The position numbers and the translations under genes were made by a program. 18,695 nt of DNA, from assembly GCA_934167435.1 (NCBI GenBank), contig CAKPKZ010000017.1, positions 1-18,695 on the forward strand, given 5' to 3'. How positions within the stretch are numbered: the first letter of the stretch is position 1; each line of letters starts with the position of its first letter. The notes beneath the pieces were generated by a model. The model saw only the letters and a program-made list of their open reading frames with translations. It was not told the origin of the DNA and did not search any database. Origin of the DNA: an uncultured Clostridia bacterium. GTDB lineage: Bacteria; Bacillota; Clostridia; TANB77; CAG-508. This document shows positions 1-5,997 of this stretch, one piece after another.

Positions 1-1
1 T

Positions 2-77
2 TGGTGAGCTATCCGCGACTCGAACGCGGGACAACTTGATTAAAAGTCAAGTGCTCTACCACCTGAGCTAATAGCCC
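2..77 (-). tRNA. tRNA-Lys (anticodon UUU)
   Basis: On the minus strand this 76-nt segment folds as a full cloverleaf. The 7-bp acceptor stem is GGGCTAT/ATAGCTC with one G-T pair, the D arm is GCTC/GAGC, and the anticodon stem CTTGA/TCAAG carries the loop CTTTTAA, giving anticodon TTT. The T stem is CCGCG/CGCGG with loop TTCGAGT. The discriminator is A and the CCA end is encoded. It reads lysine AAA/AAG codons, which are very common in the genes here. Its 3' end points out of the window, away from the secretion genes, so it is not an obvious integration site for them. Confidence 0.97.
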
Positions 78-107
78 ATAACTGTCACTTCTTCATGACG
101 CTTCTAT

Positions 108-138
108 AGTTTACTATATTTTTTAATGCTTGTCAATA
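108..138 (-). promoter_or_regulatory. Probable promoter of tRNA-Lys
   Basis: On the minus strand a perfect -35 box TTGACA (133-138) is followed by TAAACT (108-113), about 30 bp before the tRNA 5' end. The spacer is 19 bp, longer than ideal, so the exact -10 is uncertain. A small GTCA/TGAC inverted repeat lies between the promoter and the tRNA. Confidence 0.5.
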
Positions 139-189
139 GTTTTGTCAAAATTTTTACATTTTTTTTGAAATTTTTTTGTTTATAGCTAT

Positions 190-375
190 TTAGGCATTTA
201 ATTTTTCTAAAACTTCATCTACATCTATGCCATGAACAGCACATGCTTCTTCTAATGTTTCCATTTGAGACGCTGGGCATCCTAAACAATGCATTCCTAT
301 TTCTAATAATATTTCTGCTTTTTCTGGAGCAACTTCTAATATCTCTCCTATTTTTGTATCTTTATTAAATTTCAT
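190..375 (-). CDS. DUF1858-type small CxxC protein
   Basis: A 61-residue protein that matches the DUF1858 pattern: an N-terminal KIGEIL-type segment, then a helix and a GMHCLGCPAS core with a CxxC pair, followed by ETLEEAC with a third cysteine and the HGID/VEEVL-like end. Members occur as stand-alone proteins or fused to hybrid-cluster and ScdA-type redox proteins; their biochemical role is not settled and the cysteines suggest metal or redox chemistry. The ATG start is preceded by GAAAGGAG at good spacing. It has its own promoter (411-439) and is divergent from the secretion operon that begins at 487. It looks like an ordinary host gene. The family call is confident; the function is unknown. 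Confidence 0.88.
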   Translation of the reverse strand: MKFNKDTKIGEILEVAPEKAEILLEIGMHCLGCPASQMETLEEACAVHGIDVDEVLEKLNA

Positions 376-410
376 ATTTTTTCTCCTTTCTAAAATATAA
401 TATACATTTT

Positions 411-439
411 ATCATATTTTTATTAAAAAGTATAGACAA
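411..439 (-). promoter_or_regulatory. Promoter of the DUF1858 gene
   Basis: On the minus strand: -35 TTGTCT (434-439), a 17-bp spacer, and -10 TATGAT (411-416), ending 35 bp before the ATG. The -35 box overlaps the -35 box of the opposite-facing promoter at 433-461 almost completely. Confidence 0.65.
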
Positions 440-461
440 ATTAAAAAAAATAATGTATTAT
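433..461 (+). promoter_or_regulatory. Promoter of T4SS operon A
   Basis: -35 TAGACA (433-438), a 17-bp spacer, and -10 TATTAT (456-461). Expected transcription start is near 468, only a few bases before the Shine-Dalgarno sequence AAGGTGG (473-479), so the leader is very short. The -35 and start of the spacer (GACAAATTAA) and its end (AATG) are the same as in the operon B promoter at 12799-12827. Confidence 0.65.
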
Positions 462-486
462 ATGAAAATTGTAAGGTGGTGATAAT

Positions 487-639
487 ATTTTAATAATCAT
501 CAATATATTTTTTATATCTTTTATTATTAATCTTTTTATTTGTTTATATTCAATTTATTCATTTTTTGAAATAATTATTTTTCATAATCTACAAGGTTCC
601 AAATTAAGATTAAAAAATATTTCTAAAGGAGGTTTTTAA
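487..639 (+). CDS. Small one-helix membrane protein, non-canonical AUU start
   Basis: An open frame of 51 codons follows AAGGTGGTGAT and starts with ATT; the first residues would be (M)LIIINIFFISFII. The first ~30 residues form one very hydrophobic helix rich in Ile and Phe, followed by a short polar tail ending KNISKGGF. The last codons supply the Shine-Dalgarno sequence AAAGGAGG of the next gene, three bases upstream of it, which suggests translational coupling. No ATG, GTG or TTG is available near the Shine-Dalgarno sequence. It could be a small subunit of the secretion complex or a leader peptide controlling the coupling protein. I do not recognise a family. The existence of the gene is inferred from the ribosome-binding site, the frame and its position. 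Confidence 0.5.
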   Translation: MLIIINIFFISFIINLFICLYSIYSFFEIIIFHNLQGSKLRLKNISKGGF

Positions 640-642
640 CTA

Positions 643-2355
643 ATAAAATTTTTTAAACGTTTTATTTTCGTGTTTATTTTTCTATTTATTATTTCAATTT
701 TTGCATATCATTTATTTTATCCAATTTATATTGCTAAAGAACTTATTATCCCGTATGGAATAAATCCATTTGATATTTGTAATCAATATTCTACTTTATG
801 GAAATACATAAAAATTATTTATATAATTTCATTTATTTTTTCTAATTTAATTTTAATCAATATTTTATATAATAAATTAATTAAATATTTCCCCAAATTT
901 AAAAATAAAAAAAATAGTACAAAAAAAACAAATAAAAATATACATAATAATAATTTTTCTTTATTTATTGGTGTTAATAAAAAAAATAATTCATTAGTTA
1001 TAATTCCAGAATCTGGCTTATATCAAAACTTTTTAATTACTGGTACAATTGGAACAGGAAAAACAAGTTCTGCCATGTATCCATTTACTAAACAATTAAT
1101 TGAATTTAATTTTAAAAATCCAAATAAAAAAATCCCTATGCTAATTTTAGATGTAAAAGGCAATTATTATTCATATGTAAAAAATATTGTTTCTACTTAT
1201 AATTTAGAAAAAGACTTATTAATTATTGGTTTAAATTCCAACATATTTTATAATCCACTTCATAAACCAAATTTAAAACCTCAGGTTATTGCAAATAGAC
1301 TAAAAACAATATTAACATTATTTTCTGAAAATAATTCCGAATCTTATTGGTTAGATAAGGCAGAACAAGTAATAACAGAGTGTATTAAATTATGTAGGCT
1401 ATATAATAACAATTACGTTACTTTTTTAGAAATACATAAATTAATTACAATGCCAAATTATTATAAAGAAAAAATTGAATACTTAAGAAATTTATTTCTA
1501 TCAAATAAATTATCTTTTAATCAAATTTACGAATTAAATACTAGTTTAGACTTTTTTCAAAAAGAATTTGATTGTTTGGATGAAAGAACAAAAAATATTT
1601 TAGTTTCCGAAATTACCAGAATTACTGGAACCTTTATTTCTGATTATGATGTAAAAAATACTTTCTGTCCTGAATATGAAAAATTAAATTTTTTTGGTTT
1701 TCAAGATAGTATTAAAAATGGAAAAATAGTAATTTTAAATATGAATATTTCTGAATATAACATACTTGCAAAAATAATTGCAGCATATTTAAAGTTAGAC
1801 TTTCAATCAGAAATACTTTCTACTTTATCTACAAATTCTCAAAAAACCTCGGCTTTTATATGCGACGAATATGACAAATATTGTACTAAAACAGATAGTG
1901 ATTTTTTCTCTATGAGCCGTGAGGCAAAATGTATTAATATTATTAGTACACAAAGTTATTCTTCTTTAAAAAATTGTTTAAAGGATGAGTCAGCAGTAAA
2001 AGTTATAACTCAGAATTTAATAAACAAAATATGGTTTAGAACTGATGATATTTTTACAATAGAAGAAGCTCAAAAACTTCTAGGGAAAGAAGAAAAGTCA
2101 AAAACTTCACATACCATTTCTGAAAATGCCAAAGAAACAAAATTTAGTTATATTACTAACACATTAAATTCAACACATTCAAATATTTCTGAAAGTTATA
2201 ATACTTATTTTCAAAATGAGTATATGTTTGAAACTAATTATTTATCTCAACAGCTTGAAACATTTACTGCACTTACATTTTTATCTGATGGTTATAAAAT
2301 TTTACCACCTTGTAAATTAAATTTACTTCCATATTTTAAAGAAAGGATGAATTAA
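643..2355 (+). CDS. VirD4/TraG-like T4SS coupling ATPase
   Basis: A protein of about 570 residues. Two hydrophobic segments near the N-terminus (about residues 6-25 and 54-75) anchor it in the membrane, followed by a cytoplasmic ATPase domain: Walker A GTIGTGKTS at about residue 134 and Walker B FICDEYDKY at about 404, then the STQSYSSL segment typical of type IV coupling proteins, which recruit substrates and feed them to the channel. The best start is ATA at 643, read as (M)KFFKRFIFVF, ten bases after AAAGGAGG. The first conventional start, GTG at 670, has no ribosome-binding site and would cut into the first membrane helix. It is one base upstream of the pilin-like gene. Family assignment is confident; the exact start codon is inferred. 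Confidence 0.9.
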   Translation: MKFFKRFIFVFIFLFIISIFAYHLFYPIYIAKELIIPYGINPFDICNQYSTLWKYIKIIYIISFIFSNLILINILYNKLIKYFPKFKNKKNSTKKTNKNIHNNNFSLFIGVNKKNNSLVIIPESGLYQNFLITGTIGTGKTSSAMYPFTKQLIEFNFKNPNKKIPMLILDVKGNYYSYVKNIVSTYNLEKDLLIIGLNSNIFYNPLHKPNLKPQVIANRLKTILTLFSENNSESYWLDKAEQVITECIKLCRLYNNNYVTFLEIHKLITMPNYYKEKIEYLRNLFLSNKLSFNQIYELNTSLDFFQKEFDCLDERTKNILVSEITRITGTFISDYDVKNTFCPEYEKLNFFGFQDSIKNGKIVILNMNISEYNILAKIIAAYLKLDFQSEILSTLSTNSQKTSAFICDEYDKYCTKTDSDFFSMSREAKCINIISTQSYSSLKNCLKDESAVKVITQNLINKIWFRTDDIFTIEEAQKLLGKEEKSKTSHTISENAKETKFSYITNTLNSTHSNISESYNTYFQNEYMFETNYLSQQLETFTALTFLSDGYKILPPCKLNLLPYFKERMN

Positions 2356-2356
2356 A

Positions 2357-2689
2357 ATGAATAAAAAAGTTTTTTATATTTTATTTATAACATTTGTATT
2401 TTTATTATTATTATTCTCATTTTCAAATGTTATTTTCGCATGGGGTGAACCTCAAATAGTAAATAAAATTAAGTCTGCTTTTGAAACAATAGAAAGTTGG
2501 ATTTTAAAATTAGCAACCCCGGCAGCAGCCGTTGCTGTTGGAACTGGAATTTTTATGAGAAAATTTAGTTTTGGTGATGAAGAAAAAATTAGAACTGGAA
2601 AAAAGATTATACGTGGTTCACTTTTTTCATATGCATTTATTTTAGCAATTGATTTAATTTTATCAGCAATAAAATCATTAATTGATTAA
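2357..2689 (+). CDS. VirB2/TrbC-like pilin subunit
   Basis: A 110-residue protein with a signal-peptide-like N-terminus (KK, then a long hydrophobic run, with a likely cleavage after SNVIFA). The mature part has a short helix, a hydrophobic segment LATPAAAVAVGTGIFM, a charged loop (RKFSFGDEEKIRTGKKIIRG) and a second hydrophobic segment. This two-helix layout with a basic loop is the pattern of VirB2/TrbC-type pilins and their Gram-positive relatives. The ATG start overlaps the 3' end of virD4 by spacing (one base apart, Shine-Dalgarno AAAGGA inside virD4). It is one of the few genes in this operon with a normal ATG, which fits a subunit needed in many copies. Assignment rests on layout and context. 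Confidence 0.82.
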   Translation: MNKKVFYILFITFVFLLLLFSFSNVIFAWGEPQIVNKIKSAFETIESWILKLATPAAAVAVGTGIFMRKFSFGDEEKIRTGKKIIRGSLFSYAFILAIDLILSAIKSLID

Positions 2690-2699
2690 GGAGGTTTTT

Positions 2700-3575
2700 T
2701 TGGAGCAATCAAATATTACAAATATTATTATTGATTCTATAAATACAATTGTAAATAATTTACTTAGTTCTATTGATAATAATTTATATTCTATCCTAGA
2801 CGATTTGGCATTTATAAATTCTGATATATTGCAAGACAAGAATTTAGAAAATATATTTGGAACTTCTACGTCTAATGGTTTACTCTTAATTTCAAACTCT
2901 TTATTACTAGGAATAATTATTTATTTTTCTTTAAGATATTTATTATCACACATAACTTATACTAAAATAGAATCCCCCTCCCAATTTATATTTAAATTAA
3001 TTATTTTTGGAATATGTATGAATTTTTCTTATTTTTTAATAAGTTATTTTTTAGATTTAATTTGCAATATTTCATTAGCAATAAGAAGTGTTGGAGAAAA
3101 TATTTATAATCAAAATATTTGTTTTTCAGAATTAATAAATATTATAAACAACAATATTTATATAAATACTACATCAACTGATATTTTTTCTTTCGATGGA
3201 ATTACAAAAGGTATTTTAAGCTTGTCTTTATTAAATCTTGTTCTTTCATATTCTTTTAGATATATTATGATAAAATTATTTGTTTTATTATCTCCATTTG
3301 CAATATTATCTTTAAGTTTAGAGTCAACATCTTGGTTTTTTAAATCTTGGATTAAAAATTTATTTTCTTTATTATTTATTCAAATAATAATTTCTCTAGA
3401 TTTATTAATTCTATTTTCTGTTGATTACTCCTCAAATAATATTTTCAACAAATTTATTTACATTGGTGGATTATATGCGTTAATAAAAGCAAATTCATTT
3501 GTAAGAGAATTTGTTGGTTCTATTTCCACAACTATTTCACAAAATGTTAATAACTTTATGAATTTAAAACGATAA
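2700..3575 (+). CDS. VirB6/TrbL-like polytopic membrane protein
   Basis: A protein of about 291 residues with an N-terminal polar region (about 1-58) and then about six hydrophobic segments (near 60-82, 95-120, 170-190, 195-213, 225-246 and 250-270), including a KLFVLLSPFAILSLSL stretch. This is the VirB6/TrbL-like inner-membrane channel component found between pilin and PrgI genes in Gram-positive T4SS clusters. I chose TTG at 2700, five bases after AAGGAGG (2688-2694). The upstream in-frame TTG at 2682 precedes that site and has none of its own. The next gene's Shine-Dalgarno sequence overlaps its stop. Sequence in this family is poorly conserved, so the call relies on topology and neighbours. 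Confidence 0.8.
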   Translation: MEQSNITNIIIDSINTIVNNLLSSIDNNLYSILDDLAFINSDILQDKNLENIFGTSTSNGLLLISNSLLLGIIIYFSLRYLLSHITYTKIESPSQFIFKLIIFGICMNFSYFLISYFLDLICNISLAIRSVGENIYNQNICFSELINIINNNIYINTTSTDIFSFDGITKGILSLSLLNLVLSYSFRYIMIKLFVLLSPFAILSLSLESTSWFFKSWIKNLFSLLFIQIIISLDLLILFSVDYSSNNIFNKFIYIGGLYALIKANSFVREFVGSISTTISQNVNNFMNLKR

Positions 3576-3587
3576 AGGAGGTTTATT

Positions 3588-3872
3588 ATTAAATTTATAT
3601 TTCCACAAAATTATAATTTTAAAAGTAAATTTTTTGGAATTTTTGATTATTCAACAATTATTTTTAATTTGATTTGGTGTGTATTAATATTTATATTTAT
3701 TAATTTATTTAAAATAAATATTAATATTAAAATTTTTATATTTATTTTATTATGTTTTCCACTTTTATTGCTTAGTATTGTTGGATTAAATGGAGAAAAT
3801 TTTTTAAGAATTTTATTTTATTTTTTTAATTTTATTTTTAAACAAAAAATATTTTTATATAACAAAAAATGA
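3588..3872 (+). CDS. PrgI-like T4SS membrane protein, non-canonical AUU start
   Basis: About 94 residues. It opens with (M)KFIFPQNYNFKSKFFGIFDYSTIIFNLIW, which matches the PrgI pattern of a short polar N-terminus with a FP..Y.FK.K..GI.DY motif, followed by two hydrophobic segments and a basic tail FLYNKK. PrgI-type proteins sit next to VirB4 in Gram-positive conjugation modules and form part of the membrane complex. The frame runs in from AAAGGAGG (3574-3581) through two ATT codons (3585 and 3588); 3588 has the better spacing. The first conventional start (TTG 3669) has no ribosome-binding site and would delete the conserved N-terminus. In related clusters VirB4 follows directly; here VirB4 is 8 kb away on the other strand. 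Stop is TGA. Confidence 0.8.
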   Translation: MKFIFPQNYNFKSKFFGIFDYSTIIFNLIWCVLIFIFINLFKININIKIFIFILLCFPLLLLSIVGLNGENFLRILFYFFNFIFKQKIFLYNKK

Positions 3873-3891
3873 AAAAAATTTTTTATTTTGT
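3862..3891 (+). terminator. Possible weak A/T hairpin ending operon A
   Basis: An imperfect inverted repeat (ACAAAA... to ...TTTTGT) with a centre of A7 followed by T6 spans the stop codon of the PrgI-like gene. It is nearly all A-T, so termination would rest on the T tract. No stronger terminator is seen before the next promoter. Confidence 0.3.
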
Positions 3892-3896
3892 ATTTA

Positions 3897-3952
3897 CCTT
3901 GAATTTTTTGTCCAAAAAGGCTATAATTTAAGTTACAAAATATAATTCAAGG
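3897..3952. repeat. 9-bp inverted repeat bracketing the DnaD-gene promoter
   Basis: CCTTGAATT (3897-3905) is repeated perfectly in inverted form as AATTCAAGG (3944-3952). The left arm contains the -35 box and the right arm contains the start of the Shine-Dalgarno sequence. It could be a two-site operator. It may also be chance complementarity between two functional boxes. Confidence 0.4.
3899..3927 (+). promoter_or_regulatory. Promoter of the DnaD-DnaC operon
   Basis: -35 TTGAAT (3899-3904), a 17-bp spacer and a perfect -10 TATAAT (3922-3927), about 35 bp before the ATG at 3962. It makes the DnaD/DnaC pair independent of operon A. Confidence 0.75.
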
Positions 3953-3961
3953 AGTCAAAAA

Positions 3962-4951
3962 ATGAAGTTAGAACAAAATGAAAAACCATTATTATTTTCT
4001 GAAACAAATATTCCAGATATATTCTTTTCAGAATATTTATCACAAATACCTGGTGATTATTTAAAGGTGTATTTATATTTAATTTTTTTATCAAAATATA
4101 ATAAAGATATAAAATTAAATGATTTATCTAAAAAATTATCTTTACCTTTAAAGACAATTACTGATGCAACAAAATTTCTTGAGGACCAAGAAATTATTAT
4201 AAAAAAATCAACTGGATATATTATAATAGATTTGCAAGAAAAAACACTTCATCAATTATATTCTCCTAAGCTAACAGCATCAAAGGAATCTGTTGCCCAA
4301 ACAGCAAAAAATAAATCACGAACAAAAGCAATTGAACATATTAATAATATGTATTTTCAAGGAATTATGGGACCTTCATGGTATAATGATATTGATTTAT
4401 GGTTTAAAAAATATAATTTTGACGAACAGGTTATGATTGCTTTATTTGATTATTGTTTTAACAGATCTGCAATGCATAGAAATTATGTTAAAACTGTTGC
4501 TGAAGCTTGGAGTTCTAATAAAGTAAAGACATGGAATGACTTAGAGTTATATTATCAAAAACAAGAGTTATTAAACAAAAATAAAAAATTAATTGCAAAA
4601 AAATTAGGAAAACACAACGGTTTAACTCAATATGAAGAAGCATATATCGAAAATTGGATATTAAATTTTGGTTATGATATGGATGTTATAGAAATAGCAT
4701 TAAAAAGAACCACATTTAAACAAAATCCAACTTTTGAATATATAAATAATATAATTAATGATTGGCACGATAGAAATTTAAAAACTCCAAATGAAATAAA
4801 TGCTTTTATAGAGCAAAGAAAACAACAAAAGAAAGAAATAAAAAATTTAAAAAATAATGTTTCTAAGGTTAATTACGAACAAAGAAATTATGATAATTTA
4901 GATTTTTTATATGCAAATAACCCTAATATTAAAGGAGATTTAAATGGCTAA
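3962..4951 (+). CDS. DnaD-domain primosomal protein
   Basis: A 329-residue protein. The N-terminus (about 20-95) looks like a winged-helix domain (LNDLSKKLSLPLKTITDATKFLEDQEII). Two DnaD-type helical domains follow, about 120-200 (IEHINNMYFQGIMGPSWYNDI...) and about 210-285. The second ends in the YINNIINDW form of the family's YxxxIxxxW signature. DnaD proteins bind DNA and help load the replicative helicase at origins and during restart. The C-terminal tail is basic and Gln/Lys/Asn-rich. ATG start with AAGGAG upstream. It overlaps the helicase-loader gene by eight bases, the usual clostridial pair. The standard start codon and own promoter suggest a host replication gene rather than part of the secretion system, although mobile elements carry similar pairs. 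Confidence 0.87.
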   Translation: MKLEQNEKPLLFSETNIPDIFFSEYLSQIPGDYLKVYLYLIFLSKYNKDIKLNDLSKKLSLPLKTITDATKFLEDQEIIIKKSTGYIIIDLQEKTLHQLYSPKLTASKESVAQTAKNKSRTKAIEHINNMYFQGIMGPSWYNDIDLWFKKYNFDEQVMIALFDYCFNRSAMHRNYVKTVAEAWSSNKVKTWNDLELYYQKQELLNKNKKLIAKKLGKHNGLTQYEEAYIENWILNFGYDMDVIEIALKRTTFKQNPTFEYINNIINDWHDRNLKTPNEINAFIEQRKQQKKEIKNLKNNVSKVNYEQRNYDNLDFLYANNPNIKGDLNG

Positions 4952-5955
4952 TGAAATTTTAAATTCTTTATTAAAAGAATATGAACATAAAAGAACATAT
5001 GCAGAACTGGATTTAATAAAAAGAAAAGAAAATTTATATAAATTAATTCCAGAATTTCAAGAAATTGATGACGAAATAAATAGATTCACAATTTCAACAG
5101 CAAAAAATTTACTTCATGATAATAATTCAATTTATTTATTAGATTTAAATAAAAAAATAAATGAATTAAAATTAAAAAAAGAACAATTACTTATTAAAAA
5201 TGGTTATAATAAATTTTATTTAAAACCTTTTTATGAATGTTATAAATGTAATGATACAGGATATATTAAATCTGATAATAATAGAACTATAATGTGTAAT
5301 TGTTTAAAACAGAAATTATTAAATATTTCTTTTAATAAATCTAATATTTCTAATTTAAATAAAGAAAATTTTAATACATTTAATGAAAATATTTTTTCCG
5401 ATGAAGTTGATTTAGCAAAATATAAATTAAATATATCACCAAGAAAAAATATTATAAATATAAAAAATAAATGTATTGAATTTGTAGAGAATTTTGATGA
5501 TATTAATTGTAAAAATTTATTATTTTCTGGCAATACTGGTTTACGGTAAAACTTTTATGTCTAATTGTATTGCTTATAGTTTATTACAAAAAGGAAAAAC
5601 TGTACTTTATCAAACAGCTCCTGTTTTACTAGAAAATATTATAGATTATAAAATGAATAAACAAAAAAATCAAAATTCTAGTTTTTATAATTCAATTTTA
5701 GAATCTGATTTATTAATTATAGATGATTTAGGTACCGAATCTTTAAATAGTATGAAATTAAGTGAATTATTTATTATTTTAAATACTAGGTTACTTAATT
5801 CAAATAATAAAGTAACAAAAACTATTATCTCTACTAATTTAAGTATAAATGATATATTTAAATTCTATGAAGAAAGAATTGGATCTAGAATTGTTGGTTA
5901 TTATGATATATATTATTTTTTTGGAAATGATTTAAGATTTATAAAAAATAAGTAG
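4944..5955 (+). pseudogene. DnaC/DnaI-like helicase loader, frameshifted in Walker A
   Basis: Read as one gene with one base skipped, this encodes about 336 residues, normal for the family. The N-terminal part has a coiled-coil-like segment (about 20-95) and a zinc-binding cluster CYKCNDTGYI...CNC (about 93-113). The C-terminal AAA+ domain has Walker A GNTGLGKT, Walker B LLIIDDLGTE, a sensor-1 TIISTNLS and an ERIGSRI arginine segment. The frame breaks at an extra C (5544) in the middle of Walker A: it reads SGNTGLR and stops at 5549, while the +1 frame continues GKTFMSNCIAYS to the end. Everything else is intact, so the break is recent or a sequencing or assembly error. If real, the first product lacks the ATPase and any internal restart (ATG 5558) lacks the P-loop lysine. 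It overlaps the DnaD gene by eight bases and ends inside a shared terminator. Confidence 0.85.
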
Positions 5956-5985
5956 TTCATGTCAAAGTGAACTACTTATTTTTAT
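5950..5985. terminator. Bidirectional terminator between loader gene and gyrA
   Basis: A perfect 10-bp stem AAGTAGTTCA (5950-5959) / TGAACTACTT (5968-5977), with an 8-nt loop and T-rich tracts on both sides. It serves the plus-strand helicase-loader gene, whose TAG stop lies in the left arm, and convergent gyrA on the minus strand. Confidence 0.85.
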
Positions 5986-5997
5986 TTATAAATATAA

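Noticed and set aside
2..77. tRNA-Lys as attachment site of a mobile element
   Set aside because: Its 3' end points away from the secretion genes, no partial tRNA copy is seen at the other side, and no integrase is present in the window.
670..2355. GTG at 670 as the start of the VirD4-like gene
   Set aside because: It has no Shine-Dalgarno sequence and would cut into the first membrane helix, whereas the frame continues back to ATA 643 behind AAAGGAGG.
2682..2699. TTG at 2682 as the start of the VirB6-like gene
   Set aside because: It lies before the AAGGAGG site at 2688-2694, which correctly serves TTG 2700.
5530..5560. Programmed +1 frameshift in the helicase loader
   Set aside because: At TTA CGG TAA neither P-site tRNA could re-pair well after a +1 slip, and no stimulatory site is seen; a mutation or base error is simpler.
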